A DNA stretch of 5,731 nucleotides. It comes from Bacteroidota bacterium (lineage in GTDB: Bacteria > Bacteroidota > Ignavibacteria > UBA10030). Each line of letters begins with the position of its first letter. The first letter of the stretch is position 1. Location of the stretch: assembly GCA_003453835.1 (NCBI GenBank), contig DMMN01000343.1:1-5731 (forward strand), written 5' to 3'. Below the pieces are notes generated by a model, which was not told where the DNA came from, did not search any database, and worked only from the letters and a program-made list of their open reading frames with translations. The translations under genes were made by a program, and so were the position numbers. Of the stretch, positions 1 through 5,655 are shown in pieces.

Positions 1-355
1 CGCCAAGGATCACTATTCCGACAATCGCTAGTGTCAAGCCAAAAAAAAGAACCGATTCCGGCGTTATCCTTCCAGCCGGCAGCGGCCTCTTCTCGGTTCG
101 CTTCATAACCGCGTCAAGATCCCGCTCAATGTACTGATTGAGCGCACCCGCCCCTCCTCCGAGACAGATCGTCCCAAAGGCCGTCCAGAAGAACAGCGGC
201 ACACTCATCGAGCCGATACTCCCTAGATAGAAGCCGCAAAGGGCGGTGAGCGCTGAGAGACCGGTCAGCTCCGGTTTCATCAACTCAATATAATCCAAGA
301 CTCGTGATCGCGCCGGAATCAGTTCGCCGGCCAGAGCCCTACGTTCAACGTTCAA
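1..355 (-). CDS. ctaB: Protoheme IX farnesyltransferase (heme O synthase), N-terminal part
   Basis: CtaB/COX10 is an inner-membrane UbiA-family prenyltransferase that adds farnesyl to heme b to make heme O, the precursor of heme A. The first 118 codons are present; the gene runs off the window at base 1 (family length is about 290-310). My translation gives MKPELTGLSALTALCGFYLG (residues 26-45, start of helix 1) and then the signature NQYIERDLDAVMKRTEKRPLP (residues 73-93). N73, D79 and D81 of the Asp-rich prenyl-diphosphate/Mg site are kept; the usual first Asp is Glu (E77). The start is TTG at 355-353, overlapping the ctaA stop in TTGA (4-nt overlap). It is supported by a strong AAGGGAGGT Shine-Dalgarno sequence 6 nt upstream and by the lack of an in-frame ATG before residue 26, already inside the conserved domain. 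An A8 run (41-48) lies in the coding sequence but the frame stays open across it. Assignment is very secure. Confidence 0.95.
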   Translation of the reverse strand, partial: MNVERRALAGELIPARSRVLDYIELMKPELTGLSALTALCGFYLGSIGSMSVPLFFWTAFGTICLGGGAGALNQYIERDLDAVMKRTEKRPLPAGRITPESVLFFGLTLAIVGIVILG

Positions 356-1383
356 GCGGCTACCTCCCTTCCCGAGAGGATAGCTGGAAAGTGAACTTGC
401 ATGCCGGACAACCGATACACATAGAGTGTCGTCAGAACACACACAGCCAGGAGCAATGCCCCCGTTGAGACATGCGCAGTAGTAATATCAAATTCCTTCC
501 TTGATAACACTGTCCAAATGCCGAGCGATACCTGAACTGAGAGGAGCGCCACCATAGACATCGCAAGATGAGAGAATCGCTTGATCACGCTCGACATCCG
601 CCAGAGACGAATCGATGACATCACGATCATGAGGCTAACGATGACAGCCCAATATCTGTGGAGCATGTGGATGACAATCTGGCTCGACGTTATCCCTCCG
701 TCAGCGGCAAGCCGTATGTCTGAGTAAATCAACTGTCGATTGTAGACATCGAGAGATTCAGGTGAAAGGGATGGAACGAGCTGGCCATATGCCAATGGAA
801 AATCGGGGACGGCCAAACCCGACTGCGTGTGGCGCATCACCGCTCCGAGAACAAGTTGAACAAATACGCCCGCCGTCGTTACCACGAGCAGGCGAATCAA
901 TGGAGAGTTTTCGTCCATCCCTTTAAGCAGCGGCTTCGAGGTCTGCCACCCCCGTGACGTGAAGAGGGCAATCGATGCAACGATGCAGAAATATGTTTGG
1001 GCAAGCGTGGCATGGCTTACCGAAATGGGAGTTGGAAGAAGAAACAGAACCGTCAATCCGCCGAGAAGACCTTGCGTCACGACGACCCCGACCGCCACAA
1101 ATCCCAAGTTACGAACCCACTGTCGTTGCTCACTCCGCCAGAGCCAGACCGCGAGAACAACGGTCAGGATCCCAACGAACGTCGCGACCATGCGGTGACC
1201 GTGTTCATAGAAGATACCCCCCACCATTGGAGGCATGAGTTGTCCGTAGGACAATGGCCAGTCAGGAACGGCCAATCCGGAACCGGTGCTTGTGACGAGT
1301 CCTCCTGCAACAATCAGGAGGAAGACGCTCACTGCAGTGAAAACCGCGAAGAAATGTAGGGGTCTATCGTAGCTTATGTTCAT
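352..1383 (-). CDS. ctaA: Heme A synthase (COX15/CtaA family)
   Basis: CtaA oxidises the C8 methyl of heme O to a formyl group, giving heme A for the oxidase; it is an eight-helix inner-membrane protein. The 343 residues fit the family. All four conserved His sites are visible: EHGHRM (H61/H63), SHA (H124), HMLHRYW (H239/H242) and TAHVS (H304), with the conserved Glu60 before the first. The two four-helix halves betray their duplication through near-identical loops: SGLAVPDWPLSYGQLMP (35-51) and SGLAVPDFPLAYGQLVP (188-204). The only cysteines are C133 and C315, so the extracellular-loop Cys pair known from Bacillus-type CtaA is missing. The ATG at 1383 starts 79 nt after the coxB stop and has only a weak Shine-Dalgarno sequence (TGAG very close to the start), but the N-terminus aligns with the family. 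ctaB overlaps its stop. Confidence 0.96.
   Translation of the reverse strand: MNISYDRPLHFFAVFTAVSVFLLIVAGGLVTSTGSGLAVPDWPLSYGQLMPPMVGGIFYEHGHRMVATFVGILTVVLAVWLWRSEQRQWVRNLGFVAVGVVVTQGLLGGLTVLFLLPTPISVSHATLAQTYFCIVASIALFTSRGWQTSKPLLKGMDENSPLIRLLVVTTAGVFVQLVLGAVMRHTQSGLAVPDFPLAYGQLVPSLSPESLDVYNRQLIYSDIRLAADGGITSSQIVIHMLHRYWAVIVSLMIVMSSIRLWRMSSVIKRFSHLAMSMVALLSVQVSLGIWTVLSRKEFDITTAHVSTGALLLAVCVLTTLYVYRLSGMQVHFPAILSGREVAA
362..370 (-). promoter_or_regulatory. Ribosome binding site that sets the TTG start of ctaB
   Basis: On the minus strand AAGGGAGGT lies inside the last codons of ctaA, followed by a 6-nt spacer (AGCCGC) and TTG. This near-perfect anti-16S match is the strongest in the operon. 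It decides in favour of the TTG start, and the TTGA overlap with the ctaA stop suggests translational coupling. Confidence 0.8.
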
Positions 1384-1440
1384 TTCTCAGTGAATGAGTT
1401 CAGAGAGGGGTGGTCTTGTAGGGCATCTTCCGCTCTTTCC

Positions 1441-1460
1441 TTCGCGCCGCGACTCGCGAA
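1441..1460. repeat. Short inverted repeat in the coxB-ctaA gap
   Basis: TTCGCG and CGCGAA form a perfect 6-bp GC-rich stem around an 8-base loop, starting 2 nt beyond the coxB stop. On the transcribed strand it is followed by GGAAAGAGCGG rather than a U-run, so it does not look like an intrinsic terminator. It could be an mRNA stem that lowers read-through or protects the upstream transcript, or it could be chance. The rest of the 79-nt gap (1384-1462) shows nothing I can name. Confidence 0.35.
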
Positions 1461-1462
1461 TT

Positions 1463-2422
1463 CTATTCTTGGAGATAGGATGCCTCCTGCGCGAGCCAGG
1501 CTCTATATTCTTCCTCCGTTTGGATCGTTACATAACCCCTCATGCGGTAATGTCCCAGCCCGCATAACTGCGCACAGGCGATCTCCATTGGCGAAGGTGA
1601 AACGGCGACGATCTCTGTGATACCATTTTGAAGGAGGAAAGGGATCACGTCCGGGGAAATCGGTTGGTCCTTTGACACGATCACGACTCCGTCCTTCGCC
1701 CTGTATTCCTCACGCGAGACTAAGGCCGAAAGCAACGCGTTGCTCGTGTCCTTCATCGAGATCGTGTACGTCCTTGCAGTAGCGTCAGCAAGCTGGACAC
1801 TCGTCAGTGTTGGCGTGAACCAGACAGGAATCACCTCGCCCGGGATCACGTCCTGTTTCACTCTCAACAACGGAATACCAAAACTGTGTATGACATCTTT
1901 ACTGCTCAGGCGAAGGATCGCAGGTTTCCCGACCGGCAGGTTCAGTTGGTTCACCGTGAAGACATCATCTTTGGCGTCATGGTCTTCTCGATCCAATCCC
2001 AATGGATTCTCGGCGGAGATCAGCTTGATGTCGGTTCGACCAAACTTGCCGTCAGCCCCCGGGTAGTGGATATTCCACGCAAATTGCTCGGCGACAACGC
2101 GAACGACGGTCGCATCCCCCTCGCTCGGGAACTCGTTCACGCGCTCAGCCCACAAGGGCACGGCGAATCCAACCAGCAGGATTGCCTCAAATACTGCCAC
2201 GCCGATCTCAAGATAGGATGAAACATGGCTTTTTACTCCGGCGTAGTCCGCGCGAGGATTTCGAGATTTCCGAAAGCGTATCAGCGTGTAACCGAAAAAC
2301 GCACCCCAGCCCACAAACAGAACCAGCATCAACCAGTGGACGACCGCCAGCATTTGATCAACCTGAGGGCCGTGGCTCGATGCATCGAGGGGCAGTCCAA
2401 GATAGTGTAGTAACTGCTGCAT
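1463..2422 (-). CDS. coxB: Cytochrome c oxidase subunit II (CuA subunit), with enlarged CuA domain
   Basis: CoxB takes electrons from cytochrome c into its periplasmic binuclear CuA centre and passes them to heme a of CoxA. The 319 residues contain two transmembrane helices (about 25-48 and 71-91), then the cupredoxin domain. The CuA ligands are H179 (VIHSFGIP), C283, C287, H291 and M294 (CAQLCGLGHYRM); the electron-entry aromatic is probably W116 (EQFAWNIHYPG). E72 (YLEIG) matches the Glu at the K-channel mouth in known subunits II. Two oddities stand out. The CuA motif has Gln285 where most have Glu, whose carboxylate also binds the Mg at the subunit interface. And 82 residues separate W201 from C283, against roughly 15 in classical subunits II, so about 65 residues are inserted. 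I see no cleavable signal peptide and no fused cytochrome c domain. ATG at 2422 follows GGAGAG with a 9-nt spacer, 15 nt after the preceding stop. Confidence 0.95.
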   Translation of the reverse strand: MQQLLHYLGLPLDASSHGPQVDQMLAVVHWLMLVLFVGWGAFFGYTLIRFRKSRNPRADYAGVKSHVSSYLEIGVAVFEAILLVGFAVPLWAERVNEFPSEGDATVVRVVAEQFAWNIHYPGADGKFGRTDIKLISAENPLGLDREDHDAKDDVFTVNQLNLPVGKPAILRLSSKDVIHSFGIPLLRVKQDVIPGEVIPVWFTPTLTSVQLADATARTYTISMKDTSNALLSALVSREEYRAKDGVVIVSKDQPISPDVIPFLLQNGITEIVAVSPSPMEIACAQLCGLGHYRMRGYVTIQTEEEYRAWLAQEASYLQE

Positions 2423-2437
2423 TCGTCTATTCTCTCC

Positions 2438-2698
2438 CTAGGTAGTTGAGATATCGCTGATCTTCTCGTTCTTTTCCGTGCGTCTCAATCGTCTCCGCAT
2501 CTGAATAACAAAGGCAACGACCCCGCTGAGCACTCCTCCAGTTATCCCCAATAATGTGAAGATGGCCAGATTCAATCCCTGCGTGGCCGAAGACGCTTCC
2601 GATGGATTAAAGCAAACCGGACATGCGGACACAACACCACCTAAGGCCAACATTAAAATCGATATAGCGCAAAGACGTGACAGTCTGCTTGCATTCAT
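2438..2698 (-). CDS. Small exported CPVC-motif membrane protein of the cox operon, function unknown
   Basis: The protein has 86 residues. The N-terminus (1-25) is a typical signal sequence: Arg-containing head, then hydrophobic ISILMLALGGVV ending in SA. It is followed at once by CPVCF (Cys26-Cys29) and NPSEASSATQGLN, a second hydrophobic helix (about 43-66) and a basic tail (QMRRRLRRTEKNEK). Expected topology is a short periplasmic Cys-pair segment held by one helix with the tail in the cytoplasm. VSAC also fits a loose lipobox, so Cys26 might instead be lipidated. I recall similar small 'ACPVCF' proteins in oxidase clusters of other phyla but know no assigned function; a role in copper or thiol handling during CuA/CuB assembly is inference from motif and place. 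The start ATG at 2698 is chosen because GAGGGGGG lies 8 nt upstream and the signal sequence begins there; the longer reading frame (to 2869) would overlap the previous gene heavily. Confidence 0.75.
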   Translation of the reverse strand: MNASRLSRLCAISILMLALGGVVSACPVCFNPSEASSATQGLNLAIFTLLGITGGVLSGVVAFVIQMRRRLRRTEKNEKISDISTT

Positions 2699-2706
2699 GC
2701 CGATTT

Positions 2707-2714
2707 CCCCCCTC
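2707..2714 (-). promoter_or_regulatory. Ribosome binding site of the CPVC protein gene
   Basis: GAGGGGGG on the minus strand, 8 nt before the ATG at 2698, inside the 22-nt gap after the upstream stop. It favours the 86-residue start over the longer in-frame ATG at 2869. Confidence 0.65.
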
Positions 2715-2720
2715 TTACTG

Positions 2721-2924
2721 TCATGGTGTAGGTTTCCGAAATTTGCCAAGGAACCACCGACCGTACAAGACGAGGCCGATCGCCGCCGCCAAAGCTCCAA
2801 TTCCACCGATGACTCTCGTTGAACTGCCCTCCACCGCTTCCGACGTGAACAGCCAGGCAGCAAATCCAATCACCAACAGCGTAGAAATGGTAATGAAGAG
2901 AATGTGAAAGACTTTCAGTGACAT
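2721..2924 (-). CDS. Small two-helix membrane protein of the cox operon, function unknown
   Basis: This is a 67-residue protein with two predicted transmembrane helices (about 6-27 and 38-58), a short acidic-to-polar turn (TSEAVEGSSTR) and a basic C-terminus (GRWFLGKFRKPTP). It contains no cysteine; H7 is the only histidine. It begins 4 nt after the subunit IV stop and ends 22 nt before the CPVC gene. The RBS is only a loose match (AGGGTGG inside the end of the upstream gene), so it may be translated by coupling. Tight spacing, same strand and a clean hydrophobic pattern argue that it is real. By position it may be an accessory subunit or assembly factor of the oxidase; I cannot assign it to a named family. 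Confidence 0.72.
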   Translation of the reverse strand: MSLKVFHILFITISTLLVIGFAAWLFTSEAVEGSSTRVIGGIGALAAAIGLVLYGRWFLGKFRKPTP

Positions 2925-2928
2925 AGCG

Positions 2929-3225
2929 TTAGCCCACCCTGTCGTGGAAGTGTGACAGCGGGAGAAAGATCAGAGACAGAAAGAAGATGCCCGTGAGCAC
3001 CAGTATCGCATAAATGAGCCTTCGCTCGGAGATAAGGTGCATGAAGTAGTTGGATACAAGATATCCCTTGATGGAGGCGACGATAAGGGCGAGGAGAACC
3101 GACGGAAACACGGAGAGGTGAAGATAGGAGAGTGAGACCGTTACAATCGTCAATGCGAGAAGTGCCACGAAAACGACAACGTAGATCCTCGCGTGCGCGC
3201 CGTTGGATGCTTGGGTGTTGCTCAT
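2929..3225 (-). CDS. coxD: Cytochrome c oxidase subunit IV (prokaryotic COX4/CtaF-like)
   Basis: The protein has 98 residues with three transmembrane helices (about 14-34, 41-63, 70-90), the size and layout of prokaryotic COX4-type subunit IV. The recognisable core is VLLALIVASIKGYLVSNYFMHL (41-64 area), where Lys53 and the FMHL end of helix 2 are typical. In studied oxidases this subunit is not catalytic and helps stability or assembly. I chose ATG at 3225 (MSNTQASNGAH...) because GAGGAG stands 6 nt before it, overlapping the coxC stop. The longer reading frame up to 3306 would overlap coxC by 71 nt and adds no conserved sequence. The gap to coxC is 10 nt. The gene symbol follows the family; naming differs between organisms. 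Confidence 0.88.
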   Translation of the reverse strand: MSNTQASNGAHARIYVVVFVALLALTIVTVSLSYLHLSVFPSVLLALIVASIKGYLVSNYFMHLISERRLIYAILVLTGIFFLSLIFLPLSHFHDRVG

Positions 3226-3231
3226 GCTTTT

Positions 3232-3237
3232 CTCCTC
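3232..3237 (-). promoter_or_regulatory. Ribosome binding site of the subunit IV gene
   Basis: GAGGAG on the minus strand, 6 nt before ATG 3225 and overlapping the TGA stop of coxC. It fixes the short 98-residue start. Confidence 0.75.
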
Positions 3238-3826
3238 ATAACAAATAGAGAACCGGAAAAAGGAAAATCCAAACCAGATCGACAAAGTGCCAGTAGAGAC
3301 CGGCAACTTCGATTCGATTCGTAAAACGCTCGGGATCCGTCACCCACATCTTGCTCCCTGGTCCCCAGAAATACGCGTTGACAATCATCCCCCCAATCAC
3401 GTGGAGACCGTGAAGACCCGTCAATGTGAAGTAGATGGCTAAGAAAGTATTCTCGCTCGGATAGAGGTGATGTTCGAACTTCGCTCCGTACTCAATGGCT
3501 TTGATGATCAAGAAAACGAAACCGAGCAAGACGGTGCCTCCAATGTACTTTCTGTACTTGCCGAAGTCCCGATTTCTGAGAGCCACCCACGACATGACCA
3601 TCGTAATACTGGACGTTATGAGAACAACCGTGTTGAGCGTGGCGAGCGGAACGTTGAGAATCGTGTACCCGTGTGGCCATGCCAATGCTCCCGTTCGAAG
3701 AAGAATGTACGACGAGAAAAGAGCGCCGAACAACATGACTTCCGAAGCGAGAAACAGCCAAATGCCCAGCTTTGCATTGAACACACCCGTATCGGGACGC
3801 TCGGCAACCGTGTAGGGAATCTGCAT
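3236..3826 (-). CDS. coxC: Cytochrome c oxidase subunit III
   Basis: CoxC is a non-catalytic membrane subunit that packs against CoxA near the D-channel entrance. The 196-residue form with about five helices is the short bacterial version, without the first two helices of the mitochondrial-type seven-helix protein. Family landmarks are LGIWLFLASEVMLFGALFSSY (20-40, with conserved Glu29), AIEYG (110-114), TGLHGLHVIGG (136-146) and YWHFVDLVWIFLFPVLYL at the C-terminus. ATG at 3826 (MQIPYTVAERPDTG) lies 7 nt after the coxA stop. The reading frame extends upstream to 3970, but that part overlaps coxA and is unlike the family. No good Shine-Dalgarno sequence is at the usual distance (AAAAGG ends 12 nt upstream), so coupling to coxA translation is likely. 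Confidence 0.95.
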   Translation of the reverse strand: MQIPYTVAERPDTGVFNAKLGIWLFLASEVMLFGALFSSYILLRTGALAWPHGYTILNVPLATLNTVVLITSSITMVMSWVALRNRDFGKYRKYIGGTVLLGFVFLIIKAIEYGAKFEHHLYPSENTFLAIYFTLTGLHGLHVIGGMIVNAYFWGPGSKMWVTDPERFTNRIEVAGLYWHFVDLVWIFLFPVLYLL

Positions 3827-3833
3827 GGAGACG

Positions 3834-5594
3834 TTATGCCTTTTCTGGTTGGTGTTGGGGAGTGTAGTCCCGTAAGTGGCCGGGAACACTGTACTCATAG
3901 GGTCCGCGATGCACTTCGGGTACGACCGTGAAGTTCCCGTGGGGCGGCGGCGTGGGTGTCGCCCATTCAAGCGTCGTAGCCTCCCACGGATTGTCGCTCT
4001 CCACCTTTCTCCCCTTTCGAGAACTCAAGAAGAAATTGATGATGAAGGGAATTTGAAATAACGCCAACATCCAAGCCGAGATCGACATCCACTCGTTCAG
4101 GTGAAACACCCCTTGGGCATGGGCGTACTGCTGACCACCATCATAAAGCCTTCGCGAGACTCCGGCGAGTCCCTGAACAAACATCGGCATGAATATCCCG
4201 TTCATACAGACGAGCGACCCCCAGAAATGAAACTTGCCCCAGAACTCGTTCATCATTCGTCCCGTCACTTTGGGATACCAGTGATACACGCCGGCGAACA
4301 ATGCGAAAATCGTCCCCGGCGCAACAACATAGTGAAAGTGCCCGATGACGTAATAGGTGTCATGTAAATGAATGTCGGTGGGCGCAAGTCCTAGTGGAAG
4401 TCCTGTCAGACCACCGATCCCGAACATTGGCAGGAACGCCAGGGCGAAGAGCATCTGCGTGTTGAACCGCATCGACGCCCCCCAAAGCGAAATGAAGAGT
4501 GCCGTCAGGATGATGACCGAGGGGATGGAGATGATCATGGTGGTCGTCTGGAAAAAGGTACTGATGACGGTCCCCATTCCCGTCAAGAACATGTGATGAG
4601 CCCAGACGATGAACGACATGAAGCCTAGAAATATCGCAGCATAGACCAGTGAATTGTACCCCCAGAGAGGTTTCCGCGTGTTGTTCGCGACGATCTCCGC
4701 CACGATCCCCAGCGCGGGGAGAATCAAGACATACACTTCCGGGTGAGCAAGAAACCAAAAGAGATGCTGCCACAACAAGGGGCTCCCCCCTCCTGAGTAT
4801 GGCATCACCTCACCGGCAACGACAAGGCCGCTCGGCATGAAGAAACTCGTCCCCGCTAGACGATCCATCAGTTGCATCACGCCGGCAGCCTCCAGGGGTG
4901 GAAACGCTAGAAGCAGCAGGAATGAAGTCACAAGCTGGGACCAGACAAAGAAGGGCAAACGCATGAAGGTGAGCCCGCGTGCCCGAAGCTGGACAATTGT
5001 AACGATGAAGTTGATCGAACCAAGAAGCGATGAGGTAATGAGGAACACCATTCCGAATAGCCACACCGTTTGACCCATCGTTGCTATAACGGAGAGTGGG
5101 GCATACGATGTCCAGCCAGAATTCGCGGCTCCTCCGGGCATGAGAAAACTCGCCAGCATCGTTACACCGCCCAGGAAATAAACCCAGTAGCTCATCATGT
5201 TTAGCTTGGGAAATGCCATATCCGGTGCGCCGATCTGGAGAGGAACGACATAGTTGCCAAACGCTCCGACTGCCAGAGGAACTACCCCCAGGAATACCAT
5301 GATAGTCCCGTGCATCGCTCCAAGTTGATTGTAGAACTCCGGCAGCATGATTCCCCCGGGTGCGTTGGCTTCGCCGAGAAGTCCCCCAATGAATGGAATC
5401 GGTTGGCCGGGATACGCGAGCTGCCACCTCATCATCATCATGAGACTAAAGCCGAAAAAGAGAAAACAGAGGCTCGTGAGGAGATATTGGAGTCCGATGA
5501 CCTTGTGATCCTGCGAGAAGATGTACTTCTGCAGAAAGCCCAATGGATGTTCGTGATGATTGCCGGTATGCGCTACCGCCGCGACATGAGCCAC
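3834..5594 (-). CDS. coxA: Cytochrome c oxidase subunit I, catalytic (heme a, heme a3-CuB)
   Basis: CoxA reduces O2 to water at heme a3-CuB and pumps protons across the inner membrane. The 586 residues and about 12 helices fit a family A enzyme. Visible ligands: heme a by H95 and H421, heme a3 by H419, CuB by H284, H333 and H334, with Y288 of AHPEVY as the crosslinked Tyr. D-channel residues are kept: D125 (IGAPDMAFP), N114, N132 and E286. H411-D412 (LHDTYYV) form the Mg site and R481-R482 are the heme-propionate arginines. The K-channel is not canonical: where others read PTGIK this protein reads P358-S-V-I-I362, and position 299 is Ala. The C-terminus has the usual DNPWEATTLEWATPTPPP segment. 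The start is GTG at 5594, preceded by GGAAAGGA at 8 nt; the first 20 residues are His-rich. The gap to the upstream partial gene is 61 nt. Confidence 0.98.
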   Translation of the reverse strand: MAHVAAVAHTGNHHEHPLGFLQKYIFSQDHKVIGLQYLLTSLCFLFFGFSLMMMMRWQLAYPGQPIPFIGGLLGEANAPGGIMLPEFYNQLGAMHGTIMVFLGVVPLAVGAFGNYVVPLQIGAPDMAFPKLNMMSYWVYFLGGVTMLASFLMPGGAANSGWTSYAPLSVIATMGQTVWLFGMVFLITSSLLGSINFIVTIVQLRARGLTFMRLPFFVWSQLVTSFLLLLAFPPLEAAGVMQLMDRLAGTSFFMPSGLVVAGEVMPYSGGGSPLLWQHLFWFLAHPEVYVLILPALGIVAEIVANNTRKPLWGYNSLVYAAIFLGFMSFIVWAHHMFLTGMGTVISTFFQTTTMIISIPSVIILTALFISLWGASMRFNTQMLFALAFLPMFGIGGLTGLPLGLAPTDIHLHDTYYVIGHFHYVVAPGTIFALFAGVYHWYPKVTGRMMNEFWGKFHFWGSLVCMNGIFMPMFVQGLAGVSRRLYDGGQQYAHAQGVFHLNEWMSISAWMLALFQIPFIINFFLSSRKGRKVESDNPWEATTLEWATPTPPPHGNFTVVPEVHRGPYEYSVPGHLRDYTPQHQPEKA

Positions 5595-5602
5595 TGAATC
5601 GA

Positions 5603-5610
5603 TCCTTTCC
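5603..5610 (-). promoter_or_regulatory. Ribosome binding site that sets the GTG start of coxA
   Basis: GGAAAGGA on the minus strand, 8 nt before GTG 5594. No in-frame ATG lies before the conserved FLQKYIFSQDHKVIG segment, and a nearby ATG (5587-5585) is out of frame, so GTG is the best start. Confidence 0.7.
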
Positions 5611-5655
5611 TGTGATTGCCTTCTTCAGATTCGGAATGTAGAGATAACCAATCGG

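Noticed and set aside
1441..1460. Inverted repeat as a transcription terminator of coxB
   Set aside because: The stem is short and no U-run follows on the transcribed strand; ctaA and ctaB need read-through or their own promoter, which I cannot see.
1384..1462. Tiny open frame MPYKTTPL in the coxB-ctaA gap as a leader peptide
   Set aside because: Only eight codons, with no regulatory residue pattern and no terminator/antiterminator pair nearby.
2699..2869. Longer N-terminus for the CPVC protein
   Set aside because: It overlaps the 67-residue gene and would bury the signal sequence; a good ribosome site precedes ATG 2698.
3467..3931. 154-codon open frame on the plus strand over coxC and the end of coxA
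   Set aside because: It is antisense to well-supported genes, with a charged low-complexity-like product and no ribosome site I trust. The other plus-strand frames (for example 997-1359, 1886-2221, 4101-4367) fail the same way.
3827..3970. Longer N-terminus for subunit III
   Set aside because: It would lie wholly within coxA and is unlike the family; ATG 3826 gives the normal start MQIPYTVAERPDTG.
4360..4773. 137-codon minus-strand frame inside coxA
   Set aside because: Its His/Asp/Arg-rich product is what a shifted reading of membrane-helix codons gives; no independent support.
4810..5427. 205-codon open frame on the minus strand inside coxA
   Set aside because: It is an alternative frame of coxA; the product is Ser/Arg-rich and unlike any protein, while the coxA frame carries all catalytic motifs.
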